From Couchioplanes azureus (GTDB taxonomy: Bacteria; Actinomycetota; Actinomycetes; Mycobacteriales; Micromonosporaceae): a stretch of DNA of 64,000 bases. Below, one piece after another: positions 52,494 to 61,566 of the stretch (the first letter of the stretch is position 1; each line of letters opens with the position of its first letter). The stretch is from NCBI RefSeq assembly GCF_014648355.1, contig NZ_BMQY01000001.1:558001-622000 (forward strand). The letters are read 5' to 3'. Below the pieces are notes generated by a model. That model did no database searches. It saw only the letters and a list, made by a program, of their open reading frames with translations, and was not told where the DNA came from. The position numbers and the translations under genes were made by a program.

Positions 52494-52523
52494 CCGGCCT
52501 CGGGGGTCGAAACCCCGAGCCGG
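52494..52523 (+). terminator. Hairpin after accE
   Basis: CCGG-C-CTCGGGG pairs with CCCCGAG-CCGG (one bulged C) around a GTCGAAA loop, starting about 50 nt after the accE stop. There is no T run, so it may be an actinobacterial-style U-less terminator. It separates accE from the type VII-like cassette. Confidence 0.5.
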
Positions 52524-52570
52524 CCGGTCTAGGGTCGCGGAAGACTTCGCACTCCCGGGGAGGTCGCACA

Positions 52571-52999
52571 GTGGAGGACAACGGGCCGGCTTCGACGTTC
52601 ACGGCTGGATTCACCTCGATCGAGACCGACATCCGGGCGATGGAGGAGTTCGCAGCGGCTCTGGCCGAAGAGGTGCAATCGGGATACGACCCGTTGTTGC
52701 AGCAGATCACCGCCGCGATGGTCACCGAACTCCCAGCGGGCAGCCCGGCGTTCCCCGAGCTGCAGAGCTTCATGCAGCACCACTACGACGCCCAGCTGCA
52801 GACCTTTTCCAATACCTTCAACTTTCGCGACGGTACGCACCAGTTCGCGACCGTGGCACGGTCGATCAGCGAGGAGTACGGAAACAGCGACGCCTACGCC
52901 CGCGCCAACGTCAAGGACGTGACCGACGGCTTCACAGATGCCAACGATCCCTTCCTCGACGGTCAAGCGATCGGGGGAACCTCTGATGCTGATCGCTGA
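52571..52999 (+). CDS. Small helical ESX/WXG100-associated-like protein
   Basis: A 142-residue protein starting at GTG 52571, with GGGGAGG 7 nt upstream. It is predicted mostly helical in the first half (FTSIETDIRAMEEFAAALAEEVQSGYDPLLQQ) and Asp/Asn-rich at the end. The size, helical content and position directly before a PPE-like protein and a mycosin suggest a type VII secretion substrate or partner. It lacks a clear WxG motif, so the family call is inference. Its 3' end overlaps the next gene by 14 nt. Base composition is lower in G+C than in flanking acc genes. Confidence 0.6.
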   Translation: MEDNGPASTFTAGFTSIETDIRAMEEFAAALAEEVQSGYDPLLQQITAAMVTELPAGSPAFPELQSFMQHHYDAQLQTFSNTFNFRDGTHQFATVARSISEEYGNSDAYARANVKDVTDGFTDANDPFLDGQAIGGTSDADR

Positions 53000-54404
53000 C
53001 GGCGGCGGTGGGTACGGTGGCACGAACTGGAACTCCAAAGACGTCCGCGCCATGTGGGCGGCGATCGCCGACCACAACACCGACCCCCACTTCGACGTAG
53101 TTCAAGGCTGGAGCCAGACGGCAGACCTGACGCTGGCCCACTTGGGCCAGGTCAAGAGCTACCGAGAGAATCTGGCGAGCGTGTGGCCGCCGTCGAAGAG
53201 CGCCGCGTCCGCCGCTTACATCGCACGTCTGGACAAACTCATCGCAGATCTGCAAGCGACACACGATGCAGCTGCGGCGAACTACTCGGTCTTCTCGACC
53301 GTGACACTCACGCTGAGCCTCGCTCGAACGAAGCTGAAGCCGATCCTCGAGCAGTACGAAGCTAACGAGTTGCGCATTCTCGACTGGCAGGCTCAGCAGG
53401 AAGCCACGGCCGCCAAGTCAGGCAAGCCGTCGCCGTCGCCGTCCCCGAGATCCACTACGCCGCCGGTCACTTCGGCGCAGCAAGAACAACTGAACAATCA
53501 AGCGCGCGTCATCATGTACGACCTGAGCAGCACGCTCATCAGCGGGCAGGCTGCGCTCAAAAATCCTCGACCATACGATCCCGCCGAGACAGGACAAGGC
53601 GATGGCGGGGAGGACAGAAACAACGGCGTGGGCGGGTTGGCCGCACCACCACCGATCCCACCTCCGGGTAGCAGGCCGTCCCGTTCAGCATCGTCGCCAG
53701 GCTCGTTCGCGAGCGATCCGCATGACAATCCGGGCGCCGTAGACGCACGGACCACTGACCTTCCTCGAAGCGAGAACTTCGGAGTTCCCGACGGAGCCGG
53801 AGGCGGTCCGATTCTCAGTGGCAACTCGTCGCCACCCCTGATCAGCCAGCCGCCGGGCACGATCCCATCGGTTGCTGCGCCCCCTCTTGCACCGACCGCC
53901 GGACAGATCGGCATAGTTCCAGGAACGACATTCCCCTCAGGCAACGGAGGCGCTATTCCGCCCTCTACACTTGCGCCGGGCCGCGCATCCCCGAGCAAGT
54001 TCCTCAAATCCGGAGTAAGTCCCGTCGTCGGGCCCTCCACCCCCTTTCCCGGCGGTGTCATCGGCGCGCCACCTGGAGGCGGCATCATCGGACGGGCTCC
54101 ACAAGGGCCGCCCTCATCCGGTCGATCCGCACTGGGGCGACCCAACCCGGTGGGCGGCGTGATCGGCCAGCCACAGGACACGGCGTCCGCGCGCGGAGAC
54201 TTGAAGGCCGCGGCTGTGAACGCCGGGCAGACCGGCACGATGACGGGTCGCCAAGGCGATGGTCGAACTCGCTGCGACGGGAAGTCCCGTCGTTGGGACC
54301 GGGACAACCCATGGGAGACGGCGAAGGGCGTGGATCCGGTGGTGTTGCCTCCCGATGATCCAGGGCCGATCGATCCCGGTCCGGCCATCGGCTATCCCCG
54401 GTGA
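52986..54404 (+). CDS. PPE-like type VII secretion substrate candidate
   Basis: A 472-residue protein. The N-terminal 190 residues are helical (NSKDVRAMWAAIADHNTDPHF, VQGWSQTADLTLAHLGQV, YIARLDKLIADLQATHDAA), with WPPS and a WxxT-type turn resembling the helical hairpin of PPE/WXG100 proteins. The remainder is Pro/Gly/Ser-rich and disordered, with GGVIGAPPGGGIIGRAP-like repeats. A final WETAKGVDPVVLPPDDPGP motif is seen at the C-terminus of many actinobacterial PPE-like proteins near mycosins. No signal peptide. It is overlapped by the small gene before it and by mycP after it (GTGA), so the three are one operon. Confidence 0.7.
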   Translation: MLIADGGGGYGGTNWNSKDVRAMWAAIADHNTDPHFDVVQGWSQTADLTLAHLGQVKSYRENLASVWPPSKSAASAAYIARLDKLIADLQATHDAAAANYSVFSTVTLTLSLARTKLKPILEQYEANELRILDWQAQQEATAAKSGKPSPSPSPRSTTPPVTSAQQEQLNNQARVIMYDLSSTLISGQAALKNPRPYDPAETGQGDGGEDRNNGVGGLAAPPPIPPPGSRPSRSASSPGSFASDPHDNPGAVDARTTDLPRSENFGVPDGAGGGPILSGNSSPPLISQPPGTIPSVAAPPLAPTAGQIGIVPGTTFPSGNGGAIPPSTLAPGRASPSKFLKSGVSPVVGPSTPFPGGVIGAPPGGGIIGRAPQGPPSSGRSALGRPNPVGGVIGQPQDTASARGDLKAAAVNAGQTGTMTGRQGDGRTRCDGKSRRWDRDNPWETAKGVDPVVLPPDDPGPIDPGPAIGYPR

Positions 54405-55492
54405 ACCGGAAGCTTGCAGCGGCAGCTGTTGCCGCTCTCACCGCCTTCTGCAGCTCACCAGCTTACGCCGACGAAATCCGCAACAAGCAATGGCATCTAA
54501 CATTTCTGCAGGTGTCAGAAGCACATCTGATCAGCACCGGCAAAGGTGTCACAGTCGCAGTTATCGACTCCGGAGTAGCTCAGCATCCCGATCTCGACGG
54601 CAGCATTCTGAGCGGAACGGACTTGATCAAATCCGGCAACGGACGGACAGACCTAACGGGCCACGGATCCAGTATGGCCGGCTTGATCGCTGCGCACGGC
54701 GAAGACGATCAAGGCGCACTCGGAATAGCACCCGATGCGAAGGTGATTCCCATCCGGGTACTTGGCAGCGGCCGGACCAATGTTCCATTCGGCAAGGCTG
54801 TTCGCTTCGCCCTGAACCATGGCGCTAAGGTTATCAACATATCCATTGGAGGCGGCGTACAGCCTGACGATTTTGCCGTTTTCAAAGAGGCCGCTACCGC
54901 CGACGCAGTAGTAGTAGCCTCCGCAGGGAACAGGCCCGAGAGCGTGGCTATTTCGGCGCCCGCCTTCCTCGACAGCGTGGTTGCGGTGGGGGCCGTCGAC
55001 CGGTCCGGCCGTAGGGCAGCGATCTCTGTCACCGGCCAGGCGCTCGACCTGTCAGCGCCGGGTGAAGACATCACCAGCACCAACAACAAAGGCGGCTACA
55101 TCGTCGGGCAGAAAGGCACCTCGGACGCCGCCGCCATCGTTTCGGGGGCGGCGGCGCTGCTTCGCAGCAAATATCCCGGCATGACCGCTGAAGAGGTTGT
55201 GCAGCGATTGAAGGACACAGCCACCGACAAGGGCGCTCCCGGCGTTGACGAAGAGTATGGGCACGGCATCGTCAACATCGTGGCAGCGCTCCGAGCAGGA
55301 GACGCTTCTGCCCCCGAGCCACAGGGCAGTTCAGGGCGTACCGGATTGCCCTCACCAACCCGGACCTCCACCCACACCGAACCCGACAGCAGCAGCACTC
55401 CATTCATCACCGGAGCGGCGATCGCCGTCTTGGTCATGGGGAGTGCCGCAGTCGCGTGGGTGCGGCGTAAGTCTTCCGGCGGGGCTCGCTGA
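54401..55492 (+). CDS. mycP: Type VII secretion-associated serine protease (mycosin)
   Basis: A 363-residue subtilisin-family (S8) protease. It has a signal peptide (about residues 1-23), then the mycosin-like QWHLTFLQVSEAHLISTGKG. The catalytic Asp is in VAVIDSGVAQHP, the His in LTGHGSSMAGLIAA, the oxyanion Asn in VVVASAGNR, and the Ser in QKGTSDAAAIVSG. A Pro/Thr/Ser-rich stalk and a C-terminal membrane helix (FITGAAIAVLVMGSAAVAWVRRK) anchor it outside the membrane. Mycosins are needed for, and cut substrates of, type VII (ESX) systems. None of the core secretion genes (eccB, eccC, eccD, eccE) is in the window, so the cassette must use a system encoded elsewhere. Codon use is visibly less G+C-biased than in neighbours. 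Confidence 0.9.
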   Translation: MNRKLAAAAVAALTAFCSSPAYADEIRNKQWHLTFLQVSEAHLISTGKGVTVAVIDSGVAQHPDLDGSILSGTDLIKSGNGRTDLTGHGSSMAGLIAAHGEDDQGALGIAPDAKVIPIRVLGSGRTNVPFGKAVRFALNHGAKVINISIGGGVQPDDFAVFKEAATADAVVVASAGNRPESVAISAPAFLDSVVAVGAVDRSGRRAAISVTGQALDLSAPGEDITSTNNKGGYIVGQKGTSDAAAIVSGAAALLRSKYPGMTAEEVVQRLKDTATDKGAPGVDEEYGHGIVNIVAALRAGDASAPEPQGSSGRTGLPSPTRTSTHTEPDSSSTPFITGAAIAVLVMGSAAVAWVRRKSSGGAR

Positions 55493-55525
55493 GCGTGCTT
55501 TGAAGGGCTTGTAGCGTAGGGCGTT

Positions 55526-56164
55526 GTGCGGACTGACGATGGCCTTCGGCTAGTTCTTGCCTCTGCCAGCCCTGCCCGGCTGGCCCTGCTCCGGGCCGCC
55601 GGCTTCGATCCCGCGGTCCAGGTCAGCGGCGTCGACGAATCCATAGTCCAGGCGACCGACGCCTACGACCTCTGCCTTGCGCTGGCGCGGATGAAGGCGC
55701 GGGCCGTCGCCTCCACGCTTCCTCCCGATCCTGATGTTCTTGTGCTCGGCTGTGACTCCGTACTCGCCTTCGACGGCCAGATCCTGGGCAAGCCCGCCAA
55801 CGCCGCGGAGGCTGTGCGGCGGTGGACGGCCATGCGGGGGCGGTCCGGGGTGCTGCACACCGGGCATCATCTGACCGATCTCACCAGCGGCAAGCAGGCG
55901 GAGGAGGTGGGCCGGACCGTCGTTCACTTCGCCGATGTCAGCGACGCCGAGATCGAGGCGTACGTCGCCAGCGGCGAGCCGCTGCATGTCGCCGGGGCGT
56001 TCACCATCGACGGGCTCGGGGGTGCCTTCGTCGAGCGGATCGAGGGCGACCACAGCAACGTCGTCGGGCTGTCCCTTCCGCTTCTTCGCCGGCTGTTGCA
56101 GACCTTCGGCGTCAGCGTGCCGGCCCTGTGGAAAAAGCCCAGCGCCGATGAGCAGGGAAGTTAG
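55526..56164 (+). CDS. maf: Maf-like nucleoside triphosphate pyrophosphatase
   Basis: A 212-residue Maf/Ham1-superfamily enzyme: LVLASASPARLALLRAAGF is the substrate-binding loop, VSGVDESIV follows, and the catalytic region is VLVLGCDSVLAFDGQILGKP with AFTIDGLGGAFVERIEGDHSNVVGLSLPLL. It hydrolyses non-canonical or modified dNTPs/NTPs and influences septation. In actinomycetes it lies between accE and the accA-type gene, as here. TAGCGT lies about 8 nt before the GTG. Confidence 0.95.
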   Translation: MRTDDGLRLVLASASPARLALLRAAGFDPAVQVSGVDESIVQATDAYDLCLALARMKARAVASTLPPDPDVLVLGCDSVLAFDGQILGKPANAAEAVRRWTAMRGRSGVLHTGHHLTDLTSGKQAEEVGRTVVHFADVSDAEIEAYVASGEPLHVAGAFTIDGLGGAFVERIEGDHSNVVGLSLPLLRRLLQTFGVSVPALWKKPSADEQGS

Positions 56165-56260
56165 ACAACTCCGCGCAGGACAAGGCAGACATTCGGCACA
56201 GGCTTCCGCTCTGTCCACAGGTCCGAGCGCGCCGGTGACACCTGACGATAGGCTCAGGCC

Positions 56261-58021
56261 GTGCGCAAGGTATTGATCGCTAATCGCGGCGAGATCGCCG
56301 TACGTGTCATTCGGGCCTGCAACGACGCGGGCCTGACCAGTGTCGCCGTCTATGCGGACAGCGACCGGGACGCGCTACCCGCGCGGCTCGCCGACGAGGC
56401 GTGGGCCCTCGACGGGGAGACAGCGGCCGAGACTTATCTGCGCATCGACAAACTTCTCGATGTCGCCGCTCGCAGCGGCGCTGATGCGGTGCATCCCGGC
56501 TACGGCTTCCTCAGCGAGAACGCCGAGTTCGCTCAGGCCGTACTCGATGCGGGCCTGACCTGGATCGGTCCGACGCCGGCGGCGATCCGCGACCTGGGCG
56601 ACAAGGTCACCGCGCGGCACATCGCGCAGCGGGCCGGTGCGCCGCTGGTGCCGGGCACGGCCGAGCCGGTCTCCGGGGCGGACGAGATCGTCGCGTTCGC
56701 TCGCGAGCACGGCCTTCCCGTCGCCATCAAGGCCGCCTTCGGTGGCGGTGGGCGCGGCCTCAAGGTGGCGCGCACGCTGGAGGAGATTCCTTCGCTGTTC
56801 GAGTCCGCCACTCGCGAGGCGGTGGCGGCGTTCGGCCGCGGCGAGTGCTTCGTCGAGCGCTACCTCGACCGGCCGCGGCACGTCGAGGCTCAGGTGCTGG
56901 CCGACACGCACGGCAACGTGGTCGTCGTCGGCACCCGCGACTGTTCCCTGCAGCGCCGGCACCAGAAGCTGGTCGAGGAGGCGCCGGCGCCGTTCCTCAC
57001 CCCCGAGCAGCGCGAGCGCATCCACTCCAGCGCCAAGGCCATCTGCCGCGAGGCCGGCTACCACGGCGCCGGCACGGTCGAGTATCTCGTCGGGCAGGAC
57101 GGCACGATCTCGTTCCTCGAGGTCAACACCCGGCTGCAGGTGGAGCACCCGGTCAGTGAGGAGACCGCCGGGATCGACCTGGTCCGCGAGCAGTTCCGCA
57201 TCGCCGACGGTGAGCCGCTGGCGCTCTCCGAGGATCCGGAGCCGCGCGGGCACTCGATCGAGTTCCGGATCAACGGGGAGGACGCCGGCCGCAACTTCCT
57301 GCCCGCCCCGGGCACGGTGACGGCTCTGACCTGGCCGTCCGGTCCGGGCGTCCGGGTCGACGCGGGTGTCGAGGCGGGCAGCGTGATCGGCGGCAACTTC
57401 GACTCGATGCTGGCGAAGATCATCGTGACCGGGGCGACCCGGGCCGAGGCCCTGCAGCGGGCGCGCCGGGCGCTCGACGAGACGGTGATCGAGGGCATCG
57501 CGACCGTCCTGCCGTTCCACCGCCTGGTGGTGCGCGACGAGGCGTTCACCGACGAGCCCTTCTCCGTGCACACCCGCTGGATCGAGACCGAGTGGACCGG
57601 TGGCGTCCCGGCCTTCACGCCGACCGCCGCCCCGGCGCCCGAAGCGCCGGAGCGCGAAACCGTCGTGGTCGAGGTCGGCGGCAAGCGCCTGGAGGTGCGT
57701 CTCCCGGCCAACCTCATGACGGGTACGGGTACGGGCGCAGCCCCCGCAGCCCGTCCCGCCTCCCGCCGCGCGAGCGCCCGAGCGGCGTCCGCGGCCCCGG
57801 GCGGCGCCGCCGCGTTGACCGCACCGATGCAGGGCACGATCGTCAAGGTTGCCGCCGCCAACGGTGACACGGTGGCGGAGGGCGACGTCATCGTGGTCGT
57901 CGAGGCGATGAAGATGGAACAGCCCCTGCAGGCCCACCGCGCGGGCACGGTCAACGGCCTGTCCGCCGAGGTCGGCTCCACGGTCACCGCGGGCACCACG
58001 ATCTGCACGATCGACGACTGA
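56261..58021 (+). CDS. accA: Acyl-CoA carboxylase alpha subunit (biotin carboxylase + BCCP)
   Basis: A 586-residue two-domain protein of the AccA3 type. The biotin carboxylase has [20 protein letters not shown], the ATP-grasp Gly loop [48 protein letters not shown], and a C-terminal subdomain to about residue 450. A Pro/Ala linker leads to the biotin carrier domain, with the biotinylated Lys in VEAMKMEQP. It carboxylates biotin with ATP and bicarbonate and passes it to AccD; BirA at 41.4 kb biotinylates it. TAGGCT (56249-56254) is exactly 6 nt before the GTG, a leaderless-type promoter. Confidence 0.96.
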   Translation: MRKVLIANRGEIAVRVIRACNDAGLTSVAVYADSDRDALPARLADEAWALDGETAAETYLRIDKLLDVAARSGADAVHPGYGFLSENAEFAQAVLDAGLTWIGPTPAAIRDLGDKVTARHIAQRAGAPLVPGTAEPVSGADEIVAFAREHGLPVAIKAAFGGGGRGLKVARTLEEIPSLFESATREAVAAFGRGECFVERYLDRPRHVEAQVLADTHGNVVVVGTRDCSLQRRHQKLVEEAPAPFLTPEQRERIHSSAKAICREAGYHGAGTVEYLVGQDGTISFLEVNTRLQVEHPVSEETAGIDLVREQFRIADGEPLALSEDPEPRGHSIEFRINGEDAGRNFLPAPGTVTALTWPSGPGVRVDAGVEAGSVIGGNFDSMLAKIIVTGATRAEALQRARRALDETVIEGIATVLPFHRLVVRDEAFTDEPFSVHTRWIETEWTGGVPAFTPTAAPAPEAPERETVVVEVGGKRLEVRLPANLMTGTGTGAAPAARPASRRASARAASAAPGGAAALTAPMQGTIVKVAAANGDTVAEGDVIVVVEAMKMEQPLQAHRAGTVNGLSAEVGSTVTAGTTICTIDD

Positions 58022-59051
58022 GCCGGGCAGCCAGCCGGGTCCTCACACAGCGCCTGCCGGAGCCCAAGGCACCAAACAGCCGAGGGCGAAGGCAGGGCCC
58101 GGAGGCGAAGGGGCCGTCGAGGGCAAAGTCGACCCCAGGGTGAAGGCGCCGTCCAGGCCGGAGTCGGGCCAAGGGCGAAGGCGCCGCTGAGGCCGAAGGC
58201 GCCGGCCGCCAAGGGCGAATGCACCGCTAGGGCGAAGGCCGACGGCGACAGGCGCCGCAGAGAGCACATCGGGCGACGGAGGCCGTGAGCCACACGGCAC
58301 ACCGACGTTAAGGGCGGTTGGCCACACCAACACGCCCCGGCACGAGCCGTCGGCCACACCGACACGCCCCGGCACGAGCCGTCGGCCACACCAACACACC
58401 GCGGCACGGGTCGTGGGCCATGGAGGAACGGCGTGACCGCCACCGGGCGACCGCGGCGAAACGCGGTCCCGGGCCTCACTGTCCCACGCGAACGCGGCAT
58501 ACCCCCGTCGGGGAAGTCGTGCACCCGGGTGGGATGGCGCGGTCGCCGGTGAGGGCAGCAGCCTCCCAGACATGGCCGCGGCAGAAGTCGGGCCGCCGGT
58601 ACGGGACCTACCGACGGCCCGGGCGCCTCGCTGCCGGACCGATAGCGGGCGGCGGGCGCCATTTGTCCGTAAACGTCGAGAACGGGAGACTCGGCGTTTC
58701 GGACTCCTAACAAAGGTACGCGGACGGCCCTCCCATAAGAAGCCGGTGTCCCATTGGACACACGCCTCGACGCACTCGTGGATCCCCCGCCGTGGCGAAA
58801 GGAGGCGGGCATCCTTCCCGGCGACGGGACCGATCTCGGCCTCCGCACCAGGCCGGCAGGGCGCCCATGGCCGATCGGCGCCTAGGTCGCGGAGATCCGG
58901 GGATACCTCCCGCGTCACGTACTGCGCGTGCACCGCGAAGGACGTACCGTGTCGGGCATCACCGTTAGCCGGGCCTGATCGGGGCGCATGCTGAGCTCAG
59001 CCCATTCTCAGGTGCGCCCGCGGACAATGCGGGGACCCCTGGAGCCGTGAG
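58022..59051. other. 1-kb gene-poor region with degenerate repeats
   Basis: No convincing gene is seen. The open frames here translate to low-complexity Arg/Pro/Ser/Trp strings and lack start signals. From 58076 to 58250 it holds imperfect repeats of AGGGCGAAGGCGCCG-like units, then a triplicate 32-bp repeat at 58320-58415, then mixed sequence to 58980. A 12-bp palindrome GCTGAGCTCAGC lies at 58990-59001, about 50 bp before the DedA gene. The region may once have held a gene or a repeat-rich spacer. Confidence 0.6.
58320..58415. repeat. Three tandem 32-bp direct repeats
   Basis: Units begin at 58320, 58352 and 58384 (each GGCCACACC(A/G)ACAC...). The first two are nearly identical and the third has several changes. 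They abut without spacers, so this is a tandem repeat and not CRISPR. Confidence 0.9.
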
Positions 59052-59855
59052 GTGGCCGAGCCGATGACCGATCTGTTGACCATTCTGGCAACACCGGCGT
59101 GGGCCTACCTCGCTCTCTTCGGCTTCCTCGCCGTCGATGCGCTGGTTCCGGTGGTGCCGACCCAGGCCGTCATGATCACCTCTGGGGCCCTCACGGTCTA
59201 CGGCAACCTCCACCTGGCTCTGGTCATCGCCGTCGGTGCGCTGGGCATGTTCACCGGCGACTCGATCGCCTTCTGGCTCGGGCGTACGGCCGGGCATGCC
59301 GCCGACCAGCGGGGCGGCGGCCGCCTCGCCGCCCTGCGCAACCGGTTCGCGCCGGGCACCGATGGCGCCGGCGACGTCGACGGCGGCTACGGCACGGACG
59401 ATGTGGCGAGGGGGCCGCACGATCGCGCCACGGATGCGGCGAAGGGTAGGTCCAAGACCCGCCGGGCCGCCCAGCGTTTCACCCGGGGCCTGCGCAGACC
59501 CGGCCCGCTCGTGCTGCTGCTCTGCCGCTTCGTGCCCGGCGGCCGGATGGCGGCCGGTTACCACGCCGGGCGGACCGGCTACCCGATCAAGCTCTTCGTG
59601 CTCTACGACGGCGGCGCCGCGCTGGCCTGGGCGACGTACGGCGGCCTGGTCGGCCATGTCGGCGGCACCGCGGTGACCCAGTCGGCGTGGCGGCTCTTCG
59701 CCATCGCCGCGACGGCCGCGGTCATCTTCGGGACGGCGGGCTGGGTCCTGGCCCTCTTCGGCGGGCGCAAGAGCGAGGACGACCTGCCCGAGGACGCCGC
59801 CGGCGAGGACGAGCCGGTGCCGAACGCGCCGGTCCAGCCCGTCCACCCCGGATAA
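59052..59855 (+). CDS. DedA family membrane protein with long central insert
   Basis: A 267-residue protein, or 263 if the ATG at 59064 is used. N-terminal helices include LALFGFLAVDALVPVVPTQAVMITSGAL. The second half has the DedA signature LCRFVPGGRMAAGYHAGRTGYP and three further helices. DedA proteins help flip undecaprenyl phosphate or maintain membrane potential. Two features are odd. A hydrophilic insert of about 60 residues (NRFAPGTDGAGDVDGGYGTDD onward) separates the halves. The acidic C-terminal tail (EDEPVPNAPVQPVHPG) is duplicated at DNA level just after the stop codon. Confidence 0.85.
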   Translation: MAEPMTDLLTILATPAWAYLALFGFLAVDALVPVVPTQAVMITSGALTVYGNLHLALVIAVGALGMFTGDSIAFWLGRTAGHAADQRGGGRLAALRNRFAPGTDGAGDVDGGYGTDDVARGPHDRATDAAKGRSKTRRAAQRFTRGLRRPGPLVLLLCRFVPGGRMAAGYHAGRTGYPIKLFVLYDGGAALAWATYGGLVGHVGGTAVTQSAWRLFAIAATAAVIFGTAGWVLALFGGRKSEDDLPEDAAGEDEPVPNAPVQPVHPG

Positions 59856-60032
59856 GCCCAGAACGAGGACGAGCGTCCCGAGGACGCCGCCGGGCAGGAC
59901 GAGCCGGTGCCGAACGCGCCGGTCCAACCCGTCCACCCCGCGAAGCCCCGGGAAGCCCCGCGAAGCCCCGCGACAAGCCCCGCGAAGCCCCGCGAAGCCC
60001 CGCGAAGCCCCGCGAAGCCCCGACAAGCCCGG
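59780..60032 (+). repeat. Tandem duplication of the DedA tail plus a 10-bp repeat array
   Basis: About 80 bp coding the DedA C-terminus (59780-59855) is repeated with a few changes at 59868-59940. The first copy ends in a stop (GGATAAG) where the second has GCGAAG. The second copy then runs into about nine imperfect units of AAGCCCCGCG to about 60032. Without the TAA the frame would read through into a Lys/Pro/Arg/Glu repeat tail. The array ends 29 bp from the lpdA stop. Confidence 0.8.
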
Positions 60033-60060
60033 GCCGGTGGGCCCGCCCCGGGATCATCAC

Positions 60061-61461
60061 CTACTGGCGCTCGTGCAGCATCAGCTGGCGGGCGGCCTCG
60101 GCGATCGAGCCGGACAACGACGGGTAGATCGTGATCGTGTGGGCCAGCTGGTCGACCGTCAGGTTGTTCTCGATCGCCATCGTGATCGGCAGGATGAGCT
60201 CGCTCGCCTTCGGCGCCACCACGACCCCGCCGACGATCTGGCCCGTCGCCGGGCGGCAGAAGAGCTTGACGAAGCCGTCGCGCAGGCCCGCCATCTTGGC
60301 GCGGGCGTTGCCGGTGAGCGGCAGCATCACCTGGCGGGCCGGGACCTTGCCGGCGTCCACGTCGTCCTGGGACACCCCGACGGTCGCCAGTTCCGGGTCG
60401 GTGAAGACGTTGGCGGAGACCGTACGCAGCCGCAGCGGCGCGACGGCCTCGCCCATGGCGTGCCAGATGGCGATGCGGCCCTGCATGGCGGCGACGCTGG
60501 CCAGCGGCAGGACGCCGGTGCAGTCGCCGGCCGCGTAGATGCCCGGCACGTTGGTGCGTGACACCCGGTCGACGGTGACGTAGCCGCCCTGGGCCACGTC
60601 CACGCCGTACTCGCGCAGGCCCAGGTCGGCGGTGTTCGGCACGGCGCCCACCGCCATCAGGGCGTGGGAGCCGGTGACGACCCGGCCGTCGGCGAGGGTG
60701 ACCTCGACGCCGTCGCCGGTGTTCACGACCGAGTCGGCGCGGGACTGGTTGAGGATGGTCATGCCGCGCTCGCGGAAGACCCTCTCGATCGCCATGGCGG
60801 CGTCGGCGTCCTCGTGCGGCATGACGCGCTCGCGGCTGGAGACGAGGGTCACGTCGACGCCCATCGCCAGGTAGGCGCTGGCGAACTCGGCGCCGGTCAC
60901 GCCGGAGCCGATCACCACGAGGTGGGAGGGCAGCTCGGTGAGGTCGTACACCTGACGCCAGTCGAGGATGCGCTCGCCGTCGGGGACGGCCGTACGCAGG
61001 ACGCGCGGGGTGGCGCCGGTGGCCAGCAGGACCGTGGCGGCGTCGACCGCGTACGTCGAGCCGCCGTCCGGGGTGATCAGCACCTGGTGGGTGTGGCCGA
61101 GGGTGTCCTCGCCCAGCCGGGCCCGCCCCTGCACCACGTCCACACCGGCCTTGACCAGCTTGGTCTGGATGTCCCCGGACTGGGCGAGCGCGAGCTTCTT
61201 CACCCGTTCGTTGACCGCCGCGGCGTCGACGGTCACCCCTTCGAGGCCCGCGGAGCGGACGCCGAAGCTCTCGTTGTGGCGGTAGCCGGTCACGACCTCC
61301 GAGCTGGCGATGAACGTCTTGGAGGGGACACAGTCCGAGAGCACGCACGCTCCGCCGGCGCCGTCGGCCTCGACGAGGGTCACGTCCGCGTCGAGCTGCG
61401 CGGCGACGAGGGCCGCCTCGTACCCGCCCGGCCCACCGCCGATGATCACGATCCGACTCAC
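60061..61461 (-). CDS. lpdA: NAD(P)H-quinone/flavoprotein disulfide reductase (LpdA-like)
   Basis: A 466-residue pyridine nucleotide-disulfide oxidoreductase. FAD is bound by IVIIGGGPGGYEAALVAAQL. The redox loop is GGACVLSDCVPSK, with a CxxxxC pair. NAD(P) is bound at LVVIGSGVTGAEFASAYLAM. The second FAD motif is NVPGIYAAGDCTGVLPLASVAA. The dimer interface domain follows, with VFTDPELATVGVS. The family resembles mycobacterial LpdA (Rv3303c), which reduces quinones and supports redox balance and is not part of a 2-oxoacid dehydrogenase complex. The catalytic His-Glu pair usual at the C-terminus is not evident, consistent with that group. GTG 61461 has GGAGGT 8 nt upstream. It is divergent from a gamma-glutamylcyclotransferase. 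Confidence 0.88.
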   Translation of the reverse strand: MSRIVIIGGGPGGYEAALVAAQLDADVTLVEADGAGGACVLSDCVPSKTFIASSEVVTGYRHNESFGVRSAGLEGVTVDAAAVNERVKKLALAQSGDIQTKLVKAGVDVVQGRARLGEDTLGHTHQVLITPDGGSTYAVDAATVLLATGATPRVLRTAVPDGERILDWRQVYDLTELPSHLVVIGSGVTGAEFASAYLAMGVDVTLVSSRERVMPHEDADAAMAIERVFRERGMTILNQSRADSVVNTGDGVEVTLADGRVVTGSHALMAVGAVPNTADLGLREYGVDVAQGGYVTVDRVSRTNVPGIYAAGDCTGVLPLASVAAMQGRIAIWHAMGEAVAPLRLRTVSANVFTDPELATVGVSQDDVDAGKVPARQVMLPLTGNARAKMAGLRDGFVKLFCRPATGQIVGGVVVAPKASELILPITMAIENNLTVDQLAHTITIYPSLSGSIAEAARQLMLHERQ

Positions 61462-61566
61462 GCGCTCTACCTCCATTGTTACGTTTCGTCACTTACGTGA
61501 CTCAGTTGTGCCGACACGCACGCCTCGTATTCTCCCCCAACGTGGTGCCGGGCTATCGTCATCGCC

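Noticed and set aside
58320..58415. Possible CRISPR array
   Set aside because: The three 32-bp repeats abut directly with no unique spacers and no cas genes are near. It is a plain tandem repeat.
58043..58933. A 296-codon frame on the minus strand after accA
   Set aside because: The translation is repetitive Arg/Pro/Ser/Trp sequence produced by the DNA repeats, with no ribosome site, no leaderless signal and no recognisable domain.
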